Below, piece after piece: positions 17,955-24,734 of a stretch of DNA of 64,000 nt. Made by a program: the position numbers and the translations under genes. The notes below the pieces were generated by a model. It saw only the letters and a program-made list of their open reading frames with translations, made no database searches and was not told the DNA's origin. The DNA is from Brevundimonas sp. Root608 (GTDB lineage Bacteria; Pseudomonadota; Alphaproteobacteria; Caulobacterales; Caulobacteraceae), in the NCBI RefSeq assembly GCF_001427825.1, contig NZ_LMGT01000001.1:310001-374000 (forward strand), read 5' to 3'. The first letter of the stretch is position 1; each line of letters begins with the position of its first letter.

Positions 17955-18839
17955 CTATTCCGGCTTGATGCTCAGCTGGAAGGCGATCAGGCCCTCGGAC
18001 ACGTCCGTATCGACGCCGTGGCCGGCGCGCAGGCCCTCGGTCTCGATCTCGCGATAGACGACGCTCAGGGAGCTGTGCACCGGGCCCCGGCGCATCGCCA
18101 CGCCCAGCGAGGCGTCGCCGAGGAAATTGCCCGAGTCCTGGCTCACGCCCGAGCGGGCGAAGTCGCCGTCCCGGTTGCGGGCGAAATTATAGCCGACGGC
18201 CCGGCCCGAGCCCGCCGCGTACAGATACCAGCGGGGACGTTCGCCGAAGGCGTCGCCGCCGTCCGGGACCAGCTTTTCGAGGCCGCGGCCGATGCGCAGG
18301 GTGGCGCCCGCCTCTGTCGTGCCGCCGCGCGATCCCACCCCGACCCCCAGGTGCGGCGTCAGGGTGACGTCCAGCCCCGAGGCCGTCTGGCCCAGGGTTT
18401 CGGTCCAGCCGCGGATGTAGGTCAGATCGTAGTGTTCGGCGTCGAGGGTCGCCGGGTCCAGCGGTCCGGGCGGCAGGGGCGAGCCGTCGAGGCGGCGCAA
18501 CGGCCCCTCGGTGCGCAGGCGCAACCGGTCGTCGAAGCGCTCCGTTTCGAACCAGACGTCCCGGCTGGACGCCGCCCATTGCGAAGACCGGTCGCGGTCG
18601 GGCGCATAGCCGGCCCAGCCATCGGCGGCTTCCCATGCACGGTCGGCGGCATACCGGGCGTCACGGTCGAGACGGGTCAGGAGATCGGCGACATTGGTCG
18701 GGCGCTCGACGGCGACTTTCCACGGGTCGGAAAGATCGGACCGGGCGGTCGGGGTGTCCTGCGATTCGGTTGCGAGCGCCGGGGCCGCAAGCGCCACAGT
18801 CGCCAACACTCCGGCCAGAATCGCCGCCATACGCATCAA
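17955..18839 (-). CDS. LpxR-like (DUF2219) outer-membrane protein
   Basis: Signal peptide (residues 1-23) followed by a beta-rich protein. The C-terminal half resembles the lipid A 3'-O-deacylase LpxR family: TPHLGVGVGS, AGATLRIGRGL, RWYLYAAGSGRAVGYN, then GDASLGVAMRRG and a final VVYREIETEG strand. The N-terminal half, where LpxR has its catalytic Asn-Asp, does not look similar and is rich in D, R and W. So the barrel assignment is moderate and deacylase activity doubtful. It is convergent with ggt, with a 9-bp gap. Confidence 0.55.
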   Translation of the reverse strand: MMRMAAILAGVLATVALAAPALATESQDTPTARSDLSDPWKVAVERPTNVADLLTRLDRDARYAADRAWEAADGWAGYAPDRDRSSQWAASSRDVWFETERFDDRLRLRTEGPLRRLDGSPLPPGPLDPATLDAEHYDLTYIRGWTETLGQTASGLDVTLTPHLGVGVGSRGGTTEAGATLRIGRGLEKLVPDGGDAFGERPRWYLYAAGSGRAVGYNFARNRDGDFARSGVSQDSGNFLGDASLGVAMRRGPVHSSLSVVYREIETEGLRAGHGVDTDVSEGLIAFQLSIKPE

Positions 18840-18977
18840 CGGTCCCTCCCCGATCCGTTAACGAATGCGACCCTGCACGATGCAGGCCGTTACGCCAACA
18901 GACTTTCGCTTCGTGTCCCGGAACGTCGGCCCCGACAGGCAGGTTCCGGCGGAGAGGCTGTCGGCGTGGTTACCGGC

Positions 18978-20861
18978 CTACTGGCAGGCCAGGCATTCGT
19001 CGTAGTCGGTGCGCGCCGCCGAGAAGAGGTCCGGCTGGTTCGGGTCGATCTCGGCCTCGACCTTGTTCTCGGCCCCGGCGAAGGCGGCCCGCTGAACCGA
19101 TTTGGAGCGCAGGTAGTAGAGCGACTTGACGCCCTTCTCCCAGGCCGACCAGTGCAGCATGTGCAGGTCCCACTTGTTCACGTCGCCGGGGATGAACAGG
19201 TTGATCGACTGCGCCTGGCAGATTTCCGGAGCGCGGTCGGCCGACAGTTCGACGATCCAGCGCTGGTCCAGCTCGAAGGCGGTCTTGAAGATGGCCTTCT
19301 CGTCCTCGTCCAGGCCTTCGAGGTGCTGCACCGAACCCTCGTGCTCGAGGATGGAGGACCAGACCTCGGTGGTGTCGATGCCCTTCGCGCCGAGAACCTT
19401 CTCCAGATAGGGGTTCTTGACCGCGAACGAGCCCGACAGGGTCTTGTGGGTGTAGATGTTGGCCGGGATCGGCTCGATGCCGGCCGAGGTGCCGCCGCAG
19501 ATGATCGAGATCGAGGCGGTCGGGGCGATGGCCAGCTTGTGGCTGAACCGCTCCATGACGCCGCGCTCGGCGGCGTCCTCGCAGGCGCCCTTCTCTTCGG
19601 CCAGGACGCGGCTGGCCTTGTCGGCCTCGCGGCGCAGGTGTTTGAACAGCCGCATGTTCCACGACTTGGCCATGGCGCTTTCGAAGGCCACGCCCTGGGA
19701 CTGCAGGAAGGAGTGGAAGCCCATCAGACCGAGGCCGACCGAACGCTCGCGCTTGGCCGAATAGACGGCCGCAGCCATGGCCGGCGGGGCGCGGCGGATG
19801 AAGTCCTCGAGCACATTGTCGAGGAAGCGCATCACGTCCTCGACGAATTTCGGCTCCTCGCGCCACTCCAGGAACATCTCGGCGTTGACCGAGGACAGGC
19901 AGCAGACGGCGGTGCGATCGACGCCGAGGTGGTCGCGGCCGGTGTGCAGCATGATCTCGGCGCACAGGTTGGACTGTTTGACCGACAGGCCCAGCTCGCG
20001 CTGGTGCGGCGCCATCTGGCGGTTCACCGTGTCCGAGAAGATCAGATAGGGCTCGCCGGTCTGCAGGCGGATCTCGAGGATCTTCTGCCATAGGGCGCGG
20101 GCGTCGACGGTCTTCACCACCGCCTTGTCCTTGGGTGACAGCAGGTCAAAGGTCCGGCCGTCGCGGACAGCCTCCATGAAGGCGTCCGAGATGTTGATGC
20201 CGTGGTGCAGGTTCAGGGACTTGCGGTTGAAGTCGCCCGAGGGTTTGCGGATCTCGAGGAACTCCTCGATCTCGGGGTGGTGGACGTCCAGATAGACGGC
20301 GGCCGAACCGCGGCGCAGCGAACCCTGGCTGATCGCCAGGGTCAGGGAGTCCATCACGCGGATGAAGGGGATGATGCCCGAGGTCTGGCCCGCGCCCTTG
20401 ACCTTCTCGCCGATCGACCGGACCCCGCCCCAGTAGGTGCCGATGCCGCCGCCGTTCGAGGCCAGGGCGACATTCTCGTTCCAAACCGACTGGATGCCGT
20501 CCAGGCTGTCGGCCACGGCGTTGAGGAAGCAGCTGATCGGCAGGCCGCGGTCGGCGCCGCCGTTCGACAGCACCGGCGTCGAGGGCATGAACCACAGCTT
20601 GGACATATAGTCATAGACGCGCTGGGCGTGGTCGTGGTCGTCGGCATAGGCGGTGGCGACGCGCGCAAACATGTCCTGATAGCTCTCGCCGGGCAGCAGA
20701 TAGCGGTCCTCCAGCGTCTTCTTGCCGAAGTCGGTCAGCAGGTCGTCGCGGGACCGGTCGAGCTGCAGGGATTTCACCACGGACAGATGGGGACGCGCCG
20801 TCGCATCACCGTCCGTCGGGGACACGAAATCAACCGTCTTCAACGCTTCGCCGCCAGCCAT
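18978..20861 (-). CDS. nrdA: Class I ribonucleotide reductase alpha subunit (NrdA), without ATP-cone
   Basis: Catalytic subunit that reduces ribonucleoside diphosphates to deoxyribonucleotides. The active-site cysteines are visible: C111 (PISCFLN), C300 in NLCAEI with N298 and E302, C320 in VCCLSS, and a C-terminal CLAC pair that relays electrons from thioredoxin. I chose the ATG at 20,861; a longer in-frame start at 20,996 adds residues with no family similarity and covers the regulatory sites. At 627 residues it lacks the about 90-residue N-terminal ATP-cone of E. coli NrdA. Two NrdR-like boxes lie 50-100 bp upstream. Confidence 0.93.
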   Translation of the reverse strand: MAGGEALKTVDFVSPTDGDATARPHLSVVKSLQLDRSRDDLLTDFGKKTLEDRYLLPGESYQDMFARVATAYADDHDHAQRVYDYMSKLWFMPSTPVLSNGGADRGLPISCFLNAVADSLDGIQSVWNENVALASNGGGIGTYWGGVRSIGEKVKGAGQTSGIIPFIRVMDSLTLAISQGSLRRGSAAVYLDVHHPEIEEFLEIRKPSGDFNRKSLNLHHGINISDAFMEAVRDGRTFDLLSPKDKAVVKTVDARALWQKILEIRLQTGEPYLIFSDTVNRQMAPHQRELGLSVKQSNLCAEIMLHTGRDHLGVDRTAVCCLSSVNAEMFLEWREEPKFVEDVMRFLDNVLEDFIRRAPPAMAAAVYSAKRERSVGLGLMGFHSFLQSQGVAFESAMAKSWNMRLFKHLRREADKASRVLAEEKGACEDAAERGVMERFSHKLAIAPTASISIICGGTSAGIEPIPANIYTHKTLSGSFAVKNPYLEKVLGAKGIDTTEVWSSILEHEGSVQHLEGLDEDEKAIFKTAFELDQRWIVELSADRAPEICQAQSINLFIPGDVNKWDLHMLHWSAWEKGVKSLYYLRSKSVQRAAFAGAENKVEAEIDPNQPDLFSAARTDYDECLACQ

Positions 20862-20910
20862 GGTATTCGCCGCCCTGAACAAAATCGAATGGGTGTCCCC
20901 GCGCTCCAAA

Positions 20911-20957
20911 CCACAAGACCTAGTGGCTGAAGCGCTCCCCAAGCCCACATATGGGGC
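20911..20957 (-). promoter_or_regulatory. Paired NrdR boxes upstream of nrdA
   Basis: Two 16-bp sites, 20,911-20,926 (minus strand CCACTAGGTCTTGTGG) and 20,942-20,957 (GCCCCATATGTGGGCT), match the NrdR consensus acaCwAtATaTwGtgt at about 11 and 9 of 16 positions. Their centres are 31 bp apart, three helical turns, the hallmark spacing of NrdR operators. The same arrangement precedes nrdB. Confidence 0.6.
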
Positions 20958-20996
20958 GCAGATGGCTAACCAACCGTCAACGGGGTTGACGATCAC

Positions 20997-21129
20997 TTTC
21001 TGCCCGAATCGGCATCATGGCGGGGGATGAGCCTGTGGACAGGCCGCGACGAGGGCGTGACGAGCCTTGCCGTATTCGATCACGAACGCGTGAGTGGAAC
21101 GGTCCCACAAGCGGGACCGTTAGCAGCCG
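20997..21129. other. Intergenic region with a perfect 8-bp hairpin (21,099-21,120)
   Basis: ACGGTCCC, six-base loop, GGGACCGT lies 9 bp before the PAP2 start codon. There is no T-run, so a terminator is unlikely. It may be an operator or may mask the ribosome site, which is otherwise weak here. Confidence 0.35.
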
Positions 21130-21909
21130 ATGACATCGCAGCATACCCTCACCTTTTTGCGCCGAATGCTGCGCATCGCACGGACCGAAATCGCGGCGGT
21201 CTCCGCCCTGTTCGTCGTCGCCCTCGGCATCATGACCTTCGTCGAGGTCGCCGACGACATGACCGAGACCGACGGCCAGGCCTTCGATCAGGCTGTGCTG
21301 ACCTGGATGCAGCCGGCCGCCGGAGACCCCCGCGGGCCGTGGTGGCTCAAGGAGGCGGCCGCCGACCTGACCTCCCTGGGCGGCATATCCGTACTGGCCC
21401 TGTTCGCCGTCATCGCCATCGCCTTCCTGCTGATTCAGAAAAAGCGACTGTCGGCCCTGCTGCTGGTGCTGGGTCTCGCCGGCGGCGTCGCCCTGAGCGA
21501 AGGCCTCAAGGAGCTGTTCGGCCGTCAGCGCCCCCCGTCGGACTTTCAGGCCGTCGACACGCTGAACGCCAGCTTCCCCTCGGGCCACGCCCTGCTGGCG
21601 ACCGTCTTTTATCTGACCCTCGGGGTGATGCTGACCCGGGCCTTTCCGCGCGCGCACCTGAAGGCCTTCGTCCTGGGCGCCTCCATCCTGATCGCCCTGC
21701 TGATCGGACTGACCCGGGTCTATCTGGGCGCTCACTGGGCTTCGGACGTTTTCGCCGGCTGGTGCGCCGGCGCCGCCTGGGCCATGGCGCTCTGGCTGGT
21801 CGCCTACGCCATCGGGCGCCGGCAGGCCGTTCGCGACAAGGGTCTGCACGACGAGGTCTTGCCCCCGGAGCCCGTGACGGATACACCGCCCGCCGTCATC
21901 GGGGAGTAG
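21130..21909 (+). CDS. PAP2-superfamily membrane phosphatase
   Basis: Integral-membrane acid phosphatase of the type that dephosphorylates undecaprenyl pyrophosphate or phosphatidyl phosphates. The three family motifs are present: KELFGRQRP, FPSGHALL, and TRVYLGAHWASD with the catalytic His. About five to six membrane helices are predicted by eye. 259 residues. The precise substrate is not evident. The gene's last codons overlap the start of the manganese riboswitch of the next gene: the TAG stop is part of the conserved GGGGAGTAG. Confidence 0.9.
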   Translation: MTSQHTLTFLRRMLRIARTEIAAVSALFVVALGIMTFVEVADDMTETDGQAFDQAVLTWMQPAAGDPRGPWWLKEAAADLTSLGGISVLALFAVIAIAFLLIQKKRLSALLLVLGLAGGVALSEGLKELFGRQRPPSDFQAVDTLNASFPSGHALLATVFYLTLGVMLTRAFPRAHLKAFVLGASILIALLIGLTRVYLGAHWASDVFAGWCAGAAWAMALWLVAYAIGRRQAVRDKGLHDEVLPPEPVTDTPPAVIGE

Positions 21910-21972
21910 CCGCCCGCGCCGATCAGCGGGGTTCGCGTCAACACACTTCCTCTCGCCCGGAGAGGATGGCGC
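21891..21972 (+). ncRNA. yybP-ykoY manganese riboswitch aptamer
   Basis: The two conserved single-stranded blocks of this riboswitch are present: GGGGAGTAGCC at 21,901-21,911 and GTCAACACACTTC at 21,937-21,949. Between them is a hairpin CCCGC...GCGGG, after them CCTCTC...GAGAGG, and P1 is formed by CATC (21,897-21,900) with GATG (21,965-21,968), extended by CGC/GCG. The class senses Mn2+ and switches on exporters. The gene downstream is a GDT1-type exporter, which fits exactly. About 115 nt between aptamer and start codon should hold the expression platform. Confidence 0.85.
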
Positions 21973-22086
21973 GTTCTGGCCCGTCAGGGCCCTGGCAAGA
22001 CCGCTGGCTTCGCAGGGTGCTTCCACGCGGGGGCCGGCTGCGGATGCCACTGGTCTGTCCGCCGAACCCCCGCGCATGACGTTGAG

Positions 22087-22650
22087 TTGGAAGCCTTCCT
22101 GATATCGACCGGCCTCGTCTCCATCGCGGAGATCGGGGACAAGACCATGCTGCTGGCCATCATGCTGGCGGCGACCTGGCGGCGTCCGCTGCCGATCATC
22201 CTCGGCATCCTGGCGGCCACGGTCGCCAACCACGCCTTCGCGGCCCTGGCGGGCTCCCTGCTGGCGCGCTTCATGGACGGAGAGTGGCTGCGCTGGGGCG
22301 TGGGCCTGGCCTTCCTCGGCTTCGCCGCCTGGGCCCTCGTCCCCGACCGGTTCGACGAGAAGCCCGACATGACCGAGAAGACCTTCGCCGGCGTGTTCTG
22401 GACCACCACCGCGGCCTTCTTCCTGATCGAGATGGGCGACAAGACCCAGGTCGCCACCGCCATGCTGGCGGCCCGGTTTCAGGATCTGCTGCCGGTCGTC
22501 GCGGGCTCGACCCTGGGCATGATGCTGGTCAACGGGCCGGCGGTGCTGCTGGGCGAGGCGGCCGCGCGCAAGCTGCCGCTGACGTGGATTCGCCTCGCCG
22601 CGGCGCTAGGTTTCGCCGCGACCGGGGTGTGGGTTCTGCTCGCGCGCTGA
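22087..22650 (+). CDS. GDT1/TMEM165 (UPF0016) family metal exporter, likely Mn2+
   Basis: Inner-membrane cation exporter of the family that includes yeast Gdt1 and bacterial MneA. Two inverted halves each carry the signature E-x-G-D-K-T: E15 (AEIGDKT) and E115 (IEMGDKT), which form the ion path. About six helices. 187 residues is normal. The start is TTG at 22,087; no in-frame ATG lies upstream, and the family begins at this point. A yybP-ykoY riboswitch precedes it, so expression should rise with manganese, predicting a role in Mn2+ detoxification. Confidence 0.9.
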   Translation: MEAFLISTGLVSIAEIGDKTMLLAIMLAATWRRPLPIILGILAATVANHAFAALAGSLLARFMDGEWLRWGVGLAFLGFAAWALVPDRFDEKPDMTEKTFAGVFWTTTAAFFLIEMGDKTQVATAMLAARFQDLLPVVAGSTLGMMLVNGPAVLLGEAAARKLPLTWIRLAAALGFAATGVWVLLAR

Positions 22651-22686
22651 TAGAAGCCCTTCCTCCCGTCGCCGAGTGTCGCCCAG

Positions 22687-23052
22687 ATGAAGTTCCCCAC
22701 GCGTCTCACGGCGCTCGTCCTGCTGGTCGTTATCATCGGTTCCATGGTCGGCCCTTTCCAGAACGTCGAGGCCGCCGCCAACCTCTGGGACAAGGCGCTC
22801 CACTTCATCGCCTTTGGCCTGATCCTGTGGAGCATCGGCGTGCTGTTCCGCCGCCTGCCGCGCACCCTGGCGGCGCTGTCCGCGCTCGCGCTGGGCGGCG
22901 CGGTCGAGCTGATACAGGGTATGGTCGGCCGCGACGCCAGCTGGGGCGATCTGCTCGCAGACGGCCTGGGCATACTAACGGCCCTGCTGATGTGGGCGGT
23001 CTGGCGGCGGTTCGAGCCGCGAACGGCGTTTCAGACCTCGAACACCCGGTAG
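22687..23052 (+). CDS. VanZ-like small membrane protein
   Basis: A 121-residue protein with three to four membrane helices and the VanZ-like pattern: WDKALHFIAFG, then GGAVELIQ, then GRDASWGDLLADGLG. VanZ relatives are linked to glycopeptide or cell-wall traits, but most, including this, have no demonstrated function. The 3' end overlaps the convergent phosphoesterase gene by 22 bp. It starts 36 bp after the exporter gene and may be cotranscribed with it. Confidence 0.8.
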   Translation: MKFPTRLTALVLLVVIIGSMVGPFQNVEAAANLWDKALHFIAFGLILWSIGVLFRRLPRTLAALSALALGGAVELIQGMVGRDASWGDLLADGLGILTALLMWAVWRRFEPRTAFQTSNTR

Positions 23053-23837
23053 GGCGTCTCGCCCAGCGTCCGCAGCACGGGCAGGGCGACATTGTAGACC
23101 GGCACCCCCTTGGTGGTCCGGCCCTCGGGCTGGCCGCGGTGGGCGTGGCCATGCACCACCAGGCTGATGTTGTCGTAGCGGTCGATGGTCTCGCCCAGCC
23201 GCGACGAGCCGAGGAAGGCGTGGATTTCGGGCGGTTCGCCCATCACGGTGTCGACCACGGGTGAATAGTGCAGCAACACCACGCTGCGCTCGGTGCGCAG
23301 CATGCGGATCGAATTCTCGATGTGATTGGCGTCCTCCACCGCCTCCTGCACGAAGGCCTTGATCGAGGCCTCGCCGAACGGGCTGAGCATGTAGCGCCCG
23401 AAGCCGCCGATGAAGCCCTTGCCGCCGGCGAAGCCGACGCCCTCGATCTCATAGGCCTGGCCGGTCAGCATCATGACCCCGGCGTCGCACAGCAGCTTCG
23501 TCACATGATCGGGCTGGCCGCACTCATGCTCGTGATTGCCCAGCACGCCGACCATGGGAATCTGGCAGCCACGCAGGTCCTCGAGCAGGATCTCCACCTC
23601 GCGGGTCTTGCCGAAATTGGTCAGGTCCCCGCACAGGCACAGGACGTCGGCGTCCTCGTGCACCCGGTCGAACAGCTCGCGATGCGGTCGGTCGTGGGTC
23701 TCGCCGACGTGCAGGTCGCCCACGGCCGCCACGCGCAGCTTCCTCGTCGGCCCCGCCTCCATCCCCGGCTGCGGCGTTTGCGGGTCGCCTTCGGCGCTGG
23801 CGCCCACGGCCGTCGCGGGATCAGTGGATGGGGTCAT
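23031..23837 (-). CDS. Calcineurin-like metallophosphoesterase
   Basis: Soluble dinuclear-metal phosphoesterase. Metal-binding motifs appear in order: GDLHVGE (D-x-H), LCLCGDLTNFG (GD), LGNHEH (GNHE), and VVHGHAHRG (GHxH) near the C-terminus. A proline-rich 35-residue N-terminal extension precedes the domain. Substrate unknown; relatives act on nucleotides, phosphodiesters or proteins. Its start overlaps the end of the upstream nucleotidyltransferase gene by 17 bp, indicating coupled translation and possibly a shared substrate. Confidence 0.85.
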   Translation of the reverse strand: MTPSTDPATAVGASAEGDPQTPQPGMEAGPTRKLRVAAVGDLHVGETHDRPHRELFDRVHEDADVLCLCGDLTNFGKTREVEILLEDLRGCQIPMVGVLGNHEHECGQPDHVTKLLCDAGVMMLTGQAYEIEGVGFAGGKGFIGGFGRYMLSPFGEASIKAFVQEAVEDANHIENSIRMLRTERSVVLLHYSPVVDTVMGEPPEIHAFLGSSRLGETIDRYDNISLVVHGHAHRGQPEGRTTKGVPVYNVALPVLRTLGETPYRVFEV

Positions 23838-24600
23838 GACGTTCCTCCAGGCCCTTGCCGACGATGTCTCCGAAGCCCCATTCCGAGATGTCCGAGATAT
23901 AGTCGCGGGCGCTGAACAGCCGGCCGCGGCACACCTTGACCCGCGGCGCCGGCAGATCGACCTGGGCCCGAAGCCGCTCGGTCAGTTCGTGCATCAGCCA
24001 GGCAGGGATGTTGTCCCGTTCGGTCGGATAGGCGAACCGGAAGTTCAGCAGGTGCGACATCAGCACCTCCCAATACAGGTCCATCTGGTCCAGCAGGCTC
24101 TTCCAGTCGATGGCGTCGGACTGTTTGAGGATGATGTGATTCACATCGGCCCCGTCGTACCGGTACCGGTCCTGGATGAAGACCTTGGACAGGATCAGGG
24201 CCGTCGGCGGGGTGATCGAAACCGTGTGGCCATAGACCTCGATCGTGTCCGGTCCGAACCAGGCGTCGTTCACCGCGATCGTGCCGTTCGACATGGCGAA
24301 GATCACGTCGAAGAAATAGTGGTCGTCCTTCCACACCTTGGCGATCCAGCGCTCGTCCTCGACGTCGGTGCGATAGCCGCGCGCCTGGAAGAAGGCGAGG
24401 ATGCGGGGATAGTCCCCGGGCTTGCAGAAGATATCCAGATCCTTGGTGGGGCGGCGGATGCCGGTATAGGCGGTGACCGCATAGGTGCCGGACAGCAGGA
24501 AGGGGATGCCGCTCTCCTTCAGAAGCCGCAGCGATTCCTGGTAGAAGGCGACGGCCTCTGCGGGCGGATGGAAGCTGGGGTCGGCGACGGTGTCTGACAT
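23821..24600 (-). CDS. Nucleotidyltransferase-fold protein
   Basis: A 259-residue protein with the minimal nucleotidyltransferase pattern: LLSGTYAVTAYTGI followed by RPTKDLDIF (D-x-D pair), then a helix and VEDERW...FDVIFAMSNG. The family includes aminoglycoside adenylyltransferases and toxin-like enzymes, but no specific subfamily is recognised. I chose ATG 24,600 because GGAGAG lies upstream; a start at 24,690 would add a poor extension. First gene of a two-gene unit with the metallophosphoesterase. Confidence 0.75.
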   Translation of the reverse strand: MSDTVADPSFHPPAEAVAFYQESLRLLKESGIPFLLSGTYAVTAYTGIRRPTKDLDIFCKPGDYPRILAFFQARGYRTDVEDERWIAKVWKDDHYFFDVIFAMSNGTIAVNDAWFGPDTIEVYGHTVSITPPTALILSKVFIQDRYRYDGADVNHIILKQSDAIDWKSLLDQMDLYWEVLMSHLLNFRFAYPTERDNIPAWLMHELTERLRAQVDLPAPRVKVCRGRLFSARDYISDISEWGFGDIVGKGLEERHDPIH

Positions 24601-24734
24601 TGTCCGGCTCTCCATTCCCGGCCGGTGACGGCGCGGGCCTGAAAACGGTTGCGGTCGGACGAGGGTTCCTGCGGCCATGATCGCGGTCACGGATGTGACG
24701 GATTTGTTTACGTATTCGCCCTATCGCTCTGATT

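Noticed and set aside
18862..18977. Searched for a terminator after nrdA
   Set aside because: GC-rich but no clear stem followed by a T-run.
18018..20093. 691-residue plus-strand open frame opposite the LpxR-like and nrdA genes
   Set aside because: Spans two real minus-strand genes in antisense and has no recognisable domain.
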